A program made the position numbers and the translations under genes. From positions 92,571 to 156,570 of the forward strand of contig JAYZKK010000060.1 in assembly GCA_036163555.1 (NCBI GenBank): a DNA stretch of 64,000 nucleotides. Reading direction: 5' to 3'. Shown here in pieces: positions 51,957 to 60,493 of this stretch. Source of the DNA: MedAcidi-G3 sp036163555 (lineage in GTDB: Bacteria; Actinomycetota; Acidimicrobiia; Acidimicrobiales; Poriferisodalaceae). The notes beneath the pieces are model-generated. The model worked only from the letters and a program-made list of their open reading frames with translations. It was not told the DNA's origin and searched no databases. Each line of letters starts with the position of its first letter. The stretch's first letter is position 1.

Positions 51957-53098
51957 AACATCCTGGTGTTTTGTGCCTGCGTGGAGGGTTGATAATTGCT
52001 GGCGGCGGCACAGCAGGACATCTTTTGCCCGGACTAGCGGTAGCAGACGAGCTCGTGAAGCGAGGGTGGGACAAAGAGGCAATCGGGTTCGTCGGTAGCG
52101 CACGCGGAATCGAAGTAGAGATGGTTCCGACAGCTGGCTATGCACTTAGAGCTCTTTCTGGACGGGGCCTTAACGGCCGGCGGGTGTCGATTCAGAACTT
52201 TTGGAATCTCTTAACAATTCTCTGGGGTGTCCTTAGAGGAATTTCGATCGTCGCCCGCCACCGTCCAGGCATTGTTTTGTCCCTCGGTGGTTATGCAGCG
52301 TTACCAGCGGCGGTAGGTGCAATTATTCTGAGGATTCCTTTGGTGCTGGCTGAACAAAATTTGGTTGCCTCCGGGGTGAACCGGTTATTGACCAGATATG
52401 CGCGAGCAGCCGCAGTCCCACATTTTGGAACAGGTCTTAGGAACGAGGTCGAAACAGGTAACCCAGTGCGTGAATCGGTCATCGAAGCAAGCCAATTGGG
52501 TAGAGCAAGCAGAAGCGAACTGGGGTGGCCATCTGATGAACCGGTAGTTGTTGTTTTCGGTGGGTCGCTGGGATCAAGACGAATTAACGAGGCTTTATGG
52601 CAGGCGGTTGAAGTATCGGATTTACCGATGGTTCATCACGTCGTTGGTCAACGAGATTGGCTGATGCTACCCAAGGATCTTCCACTTACTGTAAGAGCAA
52701 TTGAATATGACGAGGAACTACCCAAAGCAATGGCCGCAGCTGACCTGATTGTGTGTAGGCCAGGGGGATCAACGGTGGCAGAGATTGCTTTGTTGGGGGT
52801 TCCGGCAATCCTTGTACCTTTGCCGCACGCTCCCAATAATCATCAGCGTCGAAATGCAGAATGGCTCGTTGACTCAGGGTTAGCGGTTGTCGTCAATGAC
52901 GAAGAGCTAGATGGGAAGCGAATCGCCACAGAAATAAGAGGGATGTTGGACGGATTTCACAGAGAAGACGACCCTGAACTTGCACGCCAGGCAAGAAGCA
53001 TCGGGCCCCGAGATGCGACACGAAGAGTCGCTGACCTTGTGGTAGATCATTGTCTAATTCCTGCACCCACCAACCACCGAAAAGACGGGACACTGTGA
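51953..53098 (+). CDS. murG: UDP-GlcNAc transferase MurG
   Basis: A 381-residue peripheral membrane GT28 enzyme that adds GlcNAc to lipid I, giving lipid II. GGGTAGHLLPGLAVADEL at the N-terminus, LAEQNLVASGVNR in the middle, and the donor-binding RPGGSTVAEIALLGVPAILVPLPHAPNNHQ segment are clear. The N-terminus is about 10 residues longer than in many homologues. The 3' end overlaps the murC start by 4 bp. Confidence 0.95.
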   Translation: MKHPGVLCLRGGLIIAGGGTAGHLLPGLAVADELVKRGWDKEAIGFVGSARGIEVEMVPTAGYALRALSGRGLNGRRVSIQNFWNLLTILWGVLRGISIVARHRPGIVLSLGGYAALPAAVGAIILRIPLVLAEQNLVASGVNRLLTRYARAAAVPHFGTGLRNEVETGNPVRESVIEASQLGRASRSELGWPSDEPVVVVFGGSLGSRRINEALWQAVEVSDLPMVHHVVGQRDWLMLPKDLPLTVRAIEYDEELPKAMAAADLIVCRPGGSTVAEIALLGVPAILVPLPHAPNNHQRRNAEWLVDSGLAVVVNDEELDGKRIATEIRGMLDGFHREDDPELARQARSIGPRDATRRVADLVVDHCLIPAPTNHRKDGTL

Positions 53099-54498
53099 AG
53101 TCGCCCGATTCTATTGAGACCGCCCTACCGGATGGCGTTTCGGTCCACGTGGTGGGAGCCGGTGGTGCAGGGATGAACGCGATAGCTGCTGTCCTGTTGT
53201 CAATGGGTCATCAAATAAGCGGAAGTGATTTACGAGAATCGGTAGGTGTCAATCGACTGCGTTCGCTCGGGGCAAGAATCAACATTGGACATAGTGCAGC
53301 ACATATCGGGGATGCAGCGATTGTTTGCCGGTCAACTGCGGTGCCCAATAACAATGCAGAAATATTGGCAGCCCAAGACTTAGGACGTCCCGTGTGGAGT
53401 CGAGCGGATGTCTTGGCAGCAATTTGTGAGAAAAAGCAAACAATCGCCGTATCTGGCACGCACGGAAAAACCACGACCTCCTCAATGTTGGCCTTGGCTC
53501 TAACCTCCTCGGGCCTCAACCCGTCATTCATTGTTGGTGGAGACCTAAATGACATTGGGTCAGGGGCGGTGTGGAATGACGAAGGAAACCTCTTCGTTGT
53601 TGAGGCTGATGAATCCGACGGAACGTTTTTGAGACTCGACGCAGACGCCGTAGTGGTGACCAATGTAGAAGCAGACCACCTTGACTTTTTTGGTTCTTAT
53701 GAAGCTTTGGTAGCAGCTTTTGAAGAGTTCATTGGCTCCGCTAAAGGACCCCGTGTGGTTTGTGTCGACGACCCATGCGCCCAAGACATCGCGTCGAGAG
53801 TTGGGCGTTGCGTCACCTACGGAAGATCGGAACAGTCCGACTATCGAATCACTGACGTAAAGAGCCAGCGGTACTCGTCAACTTTTGATGTATGGCGCGG
53901 AACCGAACATCTCGGTGGCTGTGAACTTCCTGTCCCAGGAGTTCATAACGTTCTCAACGCAACAGCCGCGCTGGCTATGGCTGTGGAACTTGGAGCCCCA
54001 GTGGAGTCGGTATTGGCTGCGCTTGGCAGATTCGCCGGTGTCGCTAGGAGATTTGAATTTCGCGGAGAACAGGACGGGGTCATCTATGTCGATGACTACG
54101 CGCATCTCCCCAGCGAAGTTTCATCTGTACTCGCGGCAGCAAAAGCCGGCGATTGGGGCAGAGTGATAGCGGTCTTTCAGCCTCATCGCTACAGTCGAAC
54201 CGCGGAACTCTGGCGAGATTTCGAACATTCATTCGTGGACGCTGACCACATAGTCCTAACCGGCATCTACGGAGCAGGCGAGGAACCTCGCCCCGGCATA
54301 ACTGGTGATTTGCTCGTTCGTGCAGTTCTCGATGCCCATCCAAATTGTTCGATCACATATCTTCCAGGTCGAGATCAAGTGGCAGATTATCTGAGTTCAA
54401 TCCTGAGGTCCGGTGACCTGTGTCTCACGATGGGCGCCGGGGATCTGACATCTGTTCCCGATGAGGTGCAGATAAGGCGCAAAGGTCAAGAATCGTGA
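53095..54498 (+). CDS. murC: UDP-MurNAc-L-alanine ligase MurC
   Basis: A 467-residue ATP-dependent ligase adding the first amino acid to UDP-MurNAc. The N-terminus has VVGAGGAGMNAIA, the ATP loop is SGTHGKTTTSSM near residue 120, and the C-terminal domain has FQPHRYSRTAELW. The GTG at 53095 is used since it shares bases with the murG stop; the longer frame from 53050 lies inside murG. It overlaps murB by 4 bp. Confidence 0.95.
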   Translation: MKSPDSIETALPDGVSVHVVGAGGAGMNAIAAVLLSMGHQISGSDLRESVGVNRLRSLGARINIGHSAAHIGDAAIVCRSTAVPNNNAEILAAQDLGRPVWSRADVLAAICEKKQTIAVSGTHGKTTTSSMLALALTSSGLNPSFIVGGDLNDIGSGAVWNDEGNLFVVEADESDGTFLRLDADAVVVTNVEADHLDFFGSYEALVAAFEEFIGSAKGPRVVCVDDPCAQDIASRVGRCVTYGRSEQSDYRITDVKSQRYSSTFDVWRGTEHLGGCELPVPGVHNVLNATAALAMAVELGAPVESVLAALGRFAGVARRFEFRGEQDGVIYVDDYAHLPSEVSSVLAAAKAGDWGRVIAVFQPHRYSRTAELWRDFEHSFVDADHIVLTGIYGAGEEPRPGITGDLLVRAVLDAHPNCSITYLPGRDQVADYLSSILRSGDLCLTMGAGDLTSVPDEVQIRRKGQES

Positions 54499-55424
54499 GT
54501 GTTGTTGGGGTTGACCCTGCAGCTGTCAAACAGGCATTGGAGATCATCGGACCGCTTGCGCGGACAGACGTGAACCTTGGGGTTCTGACAACATACAGAG
54601 TTGGTGGAGATACCGCCCTATATGTAGAGGCGGAAACAGAACAGGACTTAGAAACCATCTCTAGGGCCCGAAACGAGACTGATTTACCTACCTTGGTGAT
54701 TGGCAAGGGCTCAAACTTGTTGGTTGCAGATACAGGGTTTCCTGGGATAACTGTCGCTCTCGGAAAGCAATTCGAAACCTTCACAACCGACCAAGAAACG
54801 GCAATCGTTTATGCAGGGAGCACGGTAGCCCTCCCGTCGTTAGCTCGTCGGAGCGTCGCCTTGGGTCTCAGCGGATTCGAATGGGCAGTAGGTGTTCCGG
54901 GCTCAATCGGAGGCGCAGTTCGAATGAATGCCGGTGGACATGGAGGTGACATGGCGGCGGTGGTCGCAGAAGTCAATATTTTTGATTTGAGGACTGCTCG
55001 TAGCGGACCAAAGACCAACGATGAAATGATGTTTAGTTACAGAAGGAGTGCTGTGACTAAAGACCAAGTGGTCCTTGGTGCGACTCTGCAACTAGAGAGC
55101 GACGAAACTGGTGGCGGAACAGAAGTGTTGAGCGAGATCGTGCAATGGAGGCGAGCGAATCAACCGGGAGGCCAAAACGCTGGTTCTGTTTTTGTCAACC
55201 CTGAAGAAGAGACATCCGGTGAACTTCTCGACCGGCTCGGTCTCAAAGGCTTCCGTATAGGTTCGGCGCAGGTTTCTGCTAAACACGCCAACTTTGTGCA
55301 AGCCGACCCTGGCGGCTCAGCATCTGACGTTGATGCTGTAATCACCGCCATCACCGACCGAGTGCTCTTAGAAACCGGCATTGCGCTCCGAACAGAAATC
55401 CAACGGATCGGATTTGAGGACTAG
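54495..55424 (+). CDS. murB: UDP-N-acetylenolpyruvoylglucosamine reductase MurB
   Basis: A 309-residue FAD enzyme that makes UDP-MurNAc from enolpyruvyl-UDP-GlcNAc. It has TTYRVGGDTALYVE near residue 32, the FAD-binding GKGSNLLVAD near 74 and GVPGSIGGAVRMNAGGHG near 134. The catalytic Ser is in NAGSVFVNP and the C-terminal His/Asn segment is KHANFVQ. It starts with GTG within the murC stop. The order murC-murB-ftsQ is typical. Confidence 0.95.
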   Translation: MSVVGVDPAAVKQALEIIGPLARTDVNLGVLTTYRVGGDTALYVEAETEQDLETISRARNETDLPTLVIGKGSNLLVADTGFPGITVALGKQFETFTTDQETAIVYAGSTVALPSLARRSVALGLSGFEWAVGVPGSIGGAVRMNAGGHGGDMAAVVAEVNIFDLRTARSGPKTNDEMMFSYRRSAVTKDQVVLGATLQLESDETGGGTEVLSEIVQWRRANQPGGQNAGSVFVNPEEETSGELLDRLGLKGFRIGSAQVSAKHANFVQADPGGSASDVDAVITAITDRVLLETGIALRTEIQRIGFED

Positions 55425-55426
55425 CT

Positions 55427-56164
55427 GTGTCTTCCAATGGGAACCAACCCAGGCGCACATTTAAGGCTGGAAAAATTTCCGGGCGGATAACAGCGATCAT
55501 TGTTGCCGTCATCGCCGGATACATACTGCTAGGACACTCGCCGTTGCTAGATGTCGAAGAATTAGAGGTATACGGACTACACCACCTCAGACTTGAAGAG
55601 GTAGAGGATCGATTGGGATTCCAAATTGGTGATCCGTTGCCTTTGGGCTTGGGAGAGAGTCAAAGGAGACTTGAAGAACTTTCGTGGGTCAAGACAGCAG
55701 ACATTGAGCGTTCCTGGGGCGGTCGTATCACCGTTGATATTTCAGAGTACAAACCCTTAGCTTTAGCTCTGACAGAACCTGAACGCTGGGCGTTGGTAGC
55801 TGATGACGGAACCGTGCTAACTCATGGATTGATACTGCCACCAGACCTACCCCGTTTAAGCGGTGTACGTGCCGCTGGTTCTCCAGGTGCCCATCTATCT
55901 GCTGACAGTTCAGCTTTGCTGTCACTTCTGGTCCTCATGCCTTCAGATCTGAGCGATAAATTTTTCAGCTTACGGCGAGACTCCCGGGGAGAAATTCATG
56001 GCACGCTGCGAAACAACCAAGAAGTGATTTTTGGCGACGATAAGCGCCTTGGAGCGAAAATCATTTCCCTATCTGCCATGCTCGACTATCTCCAAGCAGA
56101 GAAACGAACCGACGACTATATAGATGTCTCGTACCCAGAAAAACCGATAGTGATAAACGGGTAA
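55427..56164 (+). CDS. ftsQ: Cell division protein FtsQ
   Basis: A 245-residue single-pass membrane protein. The basic cytoplasmic start (about 20 residues) is followed by one helix (about 21-37) and a POTRA-like domain (LDVEELEVYGLHHLRLEEVEDRLG), then the FtsQ domain. FtsQ works with FtsL and FtsB to activate the septal synthases. It starts with GTG 2 bp after murB and is followed by a 124-bp gap before ftsZ. Confidence 0.9.
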   Translation: MSSNGNQPRRTFKAGKISGRITAIIVAVIAGYILLGHSPLLDVEELEVYGLHHLRLEEVEDRLGFQIGDPLPLGLGESQRRLEELSWVKTADIERSWGGRITVDISEYKPLALALTEPERWALVADDGTVLTHGLILPPDLPRLSGVRAAGSPGAHLSADSSALLSLLVLMPSDLSDKFFSLRRDSRGEIHGTLRNNQEVIFGDDKRLGAKIISLSAMLDYLQAEKRTDDYIDVSYPEKPIVING

Positions 56165-56288
56165 GAAATCAATGCGAAGCCACAAATCGAACTACCAACG
56201 ACGGGGCGGACGTTAAAGGGCTGAAACTTGCGCTACCTTCAGGGTTGCGTTCCTAGCGAGCAGATTTGGCGAGATACCGGGAGGCCCA

Positions 56289-57392
56289 GTGGCCAGTCCT
56301 CAGAATTATCAGGCCGTGATTAAAGTTGTTGGCGTGGGTGGCGGCGGCTGCAACGCCGTTAATCGCATGATCGAGTCAGGTTTGACTGGCGTCGAATTCA
56401 TAGCGGTGAACACAGATGCACAAGCTCTCCTTATGAGCGATGCGGATATCAAGCTCGATATCGGGCGGGAATTGACTCGCGGTTTAGGAGCCGGAAGTGA
56501 CCCCGACGTAGGACGGCAGGCAGCTGTGGAGCACACCGAAGAGATTCATGAGACTCTCTCGGGTGCCGACATGGTCTTCATAACCGCAGGTGAAGGCGGC
56601 GGTACGGGAACGGGTGCAGCACCGGTGATAGCTGACATCGCAAGAGAATGCGGTGCTTTAACCATCGGCGTTGTTACCCGACCGTTTATGTTCGAAGGTC
56701 GTCGACGCGCCGTTCAGGCAGATGCCGGAATATCTGACCTGAGAGAAAGAGTCGACACTCAAATCGTGGTCCCGAATGATCGCCTTCTCAGCGTTACGAA
56801 TGAAAACACAACCATGGTCGACGCATTCCAAATGGCTGACGATGTCCTCCGAGAAGGTGTCCAAGGCATAACTACCTTGATCACGACACCAGGGCTGATT
56901 AACACCGACTTCGCTGACGTCAAAATGATTATGTCGAATGCCGGTTCCGCTCTAATGGGAATAGGTCGGGCCCACGGAGACAACCGTGCCGAGAATGCCG
57001 CACGACAGGCTGTCTCTAGTCCGTTGCTGGAAGCTTCCATCGAAGGAGCACGAGGTATTTTGCTGAACGTAACTGCGTCGAACGCGCTTGGTTTACACGA
57101 AGTACGAGATGCAGCGGATGTGATCCATGACGTAGCTCACCCTGACGCAAACATTATTTTCGGCACAGTCATCGATGATTCGATGGGCGAAGAAATCCGC
57201 ATCACCGTCATCGCAGCTGGATTCGACCGCTGGGACGATGGCACCGCAGGCTCTACTCGCTCCAGTACCTCGACTCCGATCGGTGAGATGGCTGACATCT
57301 TTGATGCCGACGAGAGCGATGAGATTCGCGTAGATGTCCCGGTCGACGATGACGACGATGACGAATTCGATGTACCGTCATTCCTCAAGTGA
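56289..57392 (+). CDS. ftsZ: Cell division GTPase FtsZ
   Basis: A 367-residue tubulin homologue that forms the division ring. The GTP-binding GGGGCNAVNRM near residue 17 and the tubulin signature GEGGGTGTGAAP (101-112) are intact. NTDAQAL and the synergy loop segment NANIIFGTVIDD fit. The C-terminus has a short acidic linker (DDDDDD) and the conserved tail DVPSFLK that binds partners such as SepF. No ftsA lies beside it, as expected in actinobacteria. The start is a GTG with a GGGAGG ribosome site. The 124-bp gap upstream (56165-56288) likely holds its own promoter, but I cannot identify one. Confidence 0.97.
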   Translation: MASPQNYQAVIKVVGVGGGGCNAVNRMIESGLTGVEFIAVNTDAQALLMSDADIKLDIGRELTRGLGAGSDPDVGRQAAVEHTEEIHETLSGADMVFITAGEGGGTGTGAAPVIADIARECGALTIGVVTRPFMFEGRRRAVQADAGISDLRERVDTQIVVPNDRLLSVTNENTTMVDAFQMADDVLREGVQGITTLITTPGLINTDFADVKMIMSNAGSALMGIGRAHGDNRAENAARQAVSSPLLEASIEGARGILLNVTASNALGLHEVRDAADVIHDVAHPDANIIFGTVIDDSMGEEIRITVIAAGFDRWDDGTAGSTRSSTSTPIGEMADIFDADESDEIRVDVPVDDDDDDEFDVPSFLK

Positions 57393-57427
57393 CCACGACC
57401 ACGCACTCGACATTTTGTAGTTAAGGA

Positions 57428-58099
57428 ATGTTGACCTTTTACCGCCGAGTTGGAGGACAACACGCAGTGCGGATCGGGTTTTCGGACCGCAACGACGGCG
57501 ATGCCCGCAAAGAGTCGTTCTTCTCTAAAGAAAAGCAAGTACCTGTTTTCCCTGACCAGGTTCATGGCGCGGAGGTAGCGATAGTCGATGAACTGTCTAG
57601 TCAGAATCCTTACAAATGTGATGCCCTGATAACTCGGAAGCCAGGTATCCCGATTGGAGTTCGGATCGCTGACTGTGTGCCAATAGCCCTGTACGGAAAC
57701 TCATTTTCTGGCCCAGCGCTCGCTGTGGTGCATGCTGGGTGGCGTGGAATTCGTGATGGGGTGATTAGAAACGCGGCTGAACAAATGACCCAGGATGGAT
57801 GCCGCGAATTGAGGGCGATCATCGGACCACATATATCTGCAGATGAATATGAATTCGGCACCCAGGACCTTACTCAGATGGTCCAACTCATCGGAGGGAG
57901 AGCCGCAAGTTGCACGAAACACGGATTGCCGGCACTAGACCTAGGAGCTGCGGTCGAGGAAACACTTTCGAGAAGCTCAGTAATCGTTGATCATAAAGTC
58001 GCTCGATGCACTGCTCAGGATCCTCGATATTGGTCATACAGGGCCAACGGTGATGACCAAAGGTTCGCTCTCGTCGCCGAAATTGGACTTTTAGAATGA
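57428..58099 (+). CDS. pgeF: PgeF/YfiH laccase-domain protein
   Basis: A 223-residue enzyme of the Cu-oxidase_4/DUF152 family. Metal or catalytic residues are the His in VHGAEV (about residue 48), the Cys in GVRIADCVPIAL and the His in VHAGWRG. In other bacteria it acts as a purine nucleoside phosphorylase or removes misincorporated L-Ser from wall precursors. Its place after ftsZ is standard in actinobacteria. It starts 35 bp after ftsZ, and the stop overlaps the yggS start. Confidence 0.9.
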   Translation: MLTFYRRVGGQHAVRIGFSDRNDGDARKESFFSKEKQVPVFPDQVHGAEVAIVDELSSQNPYKCDALITRKPGIPIGVRIADCVPIALYGNSFSGPALAVVHAGWRGIRDGVIRNAAEQMTQDGCRELRAIIGPHISADEYEFGTQDLTQMVQLIGGRAASCTKHGLPALDLGAAVEETLSRSSVIVDHKVARCTAQDPRYWSYRANGDDQRFALVAEIGLLE

Positions 58100-58767
58100 C
58101 CTTCGAGAACGAACTCAGTCGCGAACAACTGCTTGATAGAGCCGGCGCGCTACGAGAACGTGTCTCTGCGTTGGGCGGTGACCAGGTTGAGATAGTTGCG
58201 GTTACGAAGGGTTTTGGTTCTTGGGCATTGAGGCTTGCCGTCGAATGTGGATTTAAAAGTGTGGGTGAAAATTATGCCCAAGAACTGAAATCCAAATGGG
58301 GTGACCTTAATGAAGACCTACGTGAGGCTGTAAACGTTCACTTCATCGGAGGAATGCAAACAAATAAGGTTCGCAAGGTCGCAGACATTGTGAACGTCTG
58401 GCAGACGGTAGACCGATCATCGCTCGTCCAAGAACTAAGTAAACGATGTCCGGGTTCTTCGGTCATGGTTCAGGTAAATCTGGCGGAAAATGAATCACAG
58501 GGCGGGTGCCATATGACGGAGGCCGGTGAGCTGATTTCACTTGCTACCTCTGCCGGGCTAGAAGTGACAGGTTTGATGGCAATTGGGCCCCAAGGCGACG
58601 CTGCTTCCATTCGGAACGCCTATCGCGATCTCGTGCTCTTGGCTGATGATCAAGGCCTCCATCATCGGTCCATCGGTATGAGTAACGATTTGGAGATTGC
58701 TATCGAATCCGGAAGCACGATGGTAAGAATCGGAACTGCTTTGTTTGGTGATCGCCCCATCCGCTAA
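58096..58767 (+). CDS. yggS: PLP homeostasis protein YggS
   Basis: A 223-residue PLP-binding barrel protein. The PLP lysine is in VAVTKGFG near residue 38, and the segments GENYAQELKSKW, VHFIGGMQTNKVRKV and LMAIGP are typical. It balances vitamin B6 and amino acid pools and has no known catalytic reaction. It is usually found beside sepF and yggT, as here. The final segment GTALFGDRP ends the barrel. Confidence 0.93.
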   Translation: MTFENELSREQLLDRAGALRERVSALGGDQVEIVAVTKGFGSWALRLAVECGFKSVGENYAQELKSKWGDLNEDLREAVNVHFIGGMQTNKVRKVADIVNVWQTVDRSSLVQELSKRCPGSSVMVQVNLAENESQGGCHMTEAGELISLATSAGLEVTGLMAIGPQGDAASIRNAYRDLVLLADDQGLHHRSIGMSNDLEIAIESGSTMVRIGTALFGDRPIR

Positions 58768-58801
58768 GAGCGCGGTACCCTCGGCATCTAGGAGGAGGCG
58801 A

Positions 58802-59317
58802 ATGGCTTCGATGTGGCGGCAAGCGATGCTCTATCTCGGGTTGGGACCCGATGAACAATACGACGAGTTGGATGGGCTCCAGCATCCAGGTGAGACACCG
58901 AGTTCTGCCGCGCCTAAGGGTGACCAAGTGTCGGTTGTGACTAGTCCCACTGGGTCGCCAACGATGCCGGATCAAGGTGAAGGCTCAGCCGTCGAGAACC
59001 CAGGCTCAACATCTAGCGGTTCGGTGCGAACCATCCCAATAACCAGTGCCAAACCTCATGTGGTGGCGCCCCGAACCTTTAATGATGCTCAACAGTTGGC
59101 AGATCGCTTCAAAGCAGACCAGCCAGTGATAGTTAACCTGCAAACAGCCAACAGAGATCTGGCTAGGAGAATCATCGATTTCGTCAGTGGGCTCTGTTAC
59201 GCCCTCGGGGGAAAAATGGAGAAAGTGGCTGACCAGGTCTATCTCCTCGCTCCATCACACGTGAACCTGGCTGAGGAGGAGCGACAGCGCCTCCAAGAGC
59301 GCGGTTTGCATTACTGA
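58802..59317 (+). CDS. sepF: Cell division protein SepF
   Basis: A 171-residue Z-ring anchor. The N-terminus (MASMWRQAMLYLGLG) is an amphipathic helix that binds membrane. A low-complexity linker follows. The C-terminal SepF domain begins with RTFNDAQQLADRFKADQPVIVNLQ and includes RRIIDFVSGLCYALGGKMEKV. SepF tethers FtsZ to the membrane and replaces FtsA in actinobacteria. The ATG at 58802 has a GGAGGAGG ribosome site; a longer frame from 58745 overlaps yggS and is not used. Confidence 0.94.
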   Translation: MASMWRQAMLYLGLGPDEQYDELDGLQHPGETPSSAAPKGDQVSVVTSPTGSPTMPDQGEGSAVENPGSTSSGSVRTIPITSAKPHVVAPRTFNDAQQLADRFKADQPVIVNLQTANRDLARRIIDFVSGLCYALGGKMEKVADQVYLLAPSHVNLAEEERQRLQERGLHY

Positions 59318-59332
59318 TCAAGGGTTCGATAA

Positions 59333-59599
59333 ATGACTCAGGTCCTCTGCACAGTCTGCGATATCTATGTTCTGGCCATCTTCGGCCGCATTATCTTTAG
59401 CTGGATCCCGATTGCCCAGGACAGTCCAGTAGCTATTGTGAGAACTTTCCTTGTTCGTGTCACCGAACCGTTGATGGGTCCGTTACGCCGCGCTTTGCCG
59501 CCACTTCGGCTTGGAGGGTTCGGACTTGACCTTTCGCCGATTCTTGTTCTTATTCTCATCCAATGGGTGCTTGCTGGAGTAATCCTGGACTGCGGTTAG
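59333..59599 (+). CDS. yggT: YggT-family membrane protein
   Basis: An 88-residue protein with two membrane segments (about residues 8-25 and 62-85) and the family pattern FGRIIFSWIPI, then VTEPLMGPLRRALPPLRLGGFGLDLSPI. Its function is not settled; links to ion homeostasis and Z-ring assembly are reported for relatives. It starts 15 bp after sepF and is 55 bp before divIVA. Confidence 0.9.
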   Translation: MTQVLCTVCDIYVLAIFGRIIFSWIPIAQDSPVAIVRTFLVRVTEPLMGPLRRALPPLRLGGFGLDLSPILVLILIQWVLAGVILDCG

Positions 59600-59642
59600 G
59601 GAAGTTCGACACTTCTCAGTTTCGGTCTGGATCGCTTGTTGT

Positions 59643-59648
59643 TAGTGT
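59643..59648 (+). promoter_or_regulatory. Candidate -10 box for leaderless divIVA
   Basis: TAGTGT, 6 bp before the divIVA ATG, fits the TANNNT pattern of actinobacterial -10 elements. No ribosome site is seen before the ATG, so a leaderless message is possible. Evidence is from spacing only. Confidence 0.3.
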
Positions 59649-59654
59649 CATCTC

Positions 59655-60485
59655 ATGGAGTTGACCCCGAAGTTGCTTGAAACTCAGCATTTCCCGGAAC
59701 GTTTCAGAGGATACGACCCAGATGCGGTTGACGATTTTCTTGAACGCGTGGCAGTTGGGTTGGGTGAGATGCAGGCTCGACTAGATGATGTTGCAGATCG
59801 CATTATCGACGCGGAAACACGTGCATCTTCGAATGGCGAAGACGGCGAAATCCAGGTTCACGATGGCCGACCCGGCCCGGTTGAAAGTATTAAGGAAGCC
59901 TTAGAAACTGCTCCAAGACTTGATTCAGGGTCAACTTCGTCCGCAGGAGAGACGCACAACCAAGGTTCGGTAGCCATCGGTGCCACCAAGATCGAGATAG
60001 ACCGCATAGCGCAGTTGATTTCGTTAGCGCAGCAAACGGCTGACGATGTTGTCGAAGATGCAATTGTGGCGGCCCGTGAACAGATTGCCGATCTATTGGC
60101 AGATGTCCTTGTAGCTTCATCGTCGGAACTCGCAGCTACTGCCGCTGTAGCCCGAAAAGCCGAACTTGAGTCAGAGTTACTGGAATTAGACGCGCGCATA
60201 AGTGCTCGACGCAATGATGCCGATCAACTAGCCGAGTTAATCGAGACTAGGCGGCGGGCCTTAGGAGAAATCGCTAGGGACCTCAGTGGTCGGCCAGACG
60301 GTCCACCCGACCAACACCCGGCGACGAGAACCATTGAAGGAGTAGCAGTCATCGACGAATCTACGACGACCTACTCTGATCAGTTAGCGACACAGCGCCC
60401 TGCTAGAGAAGTTCGCTCAGGTGACGATATCGAAGACCCGTTTTTCTCTGCACTGCAACGTCGAGAGTCTTTAGAGGGCGAATAA
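59655..60485 (+). CDS. divIVA: Polar growth and division protein DivIVA/Wag31-like
   Basis: A 276-residue coiled-coil protein. The N-terminal DivIVA domain has ETQHFPERFRGYDPDAVDDFLERV, which binds negatively curved membrane. A middle variable segment and a long, Ala- and Glu-rich coiled coil (about residues 110-210) follow. DivIVA marks poles and septa and guides wall growth. It ends the plus-strand cluster and converges on ileS with an 8-bp gap. Confidence 0.92.
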   Translation: MELTPKLLETQHFPERFRGYDPDAVDDFLERVAVGLGEMQARLDDVADRIIDAETRASSNGEDGEIQVHDGRPGPVESIKEALETAPRLDSGSTSSAGETHNQGSVAIGATKIEIDRIAQLISLAQQTADDVVEDAIVAAREQIADLLADVLVASSSELAATAAVARKAELESELLELDARISARRNDADQLAELIETRRRALGEIARDLSGRPDGPPDQHPATRTIEGVAVIDESTTTYSDQLATQRPAREVRSGDDIEDPFFSALQRRESLEGE

Positions 60486-60493
60486 CTCCGTGC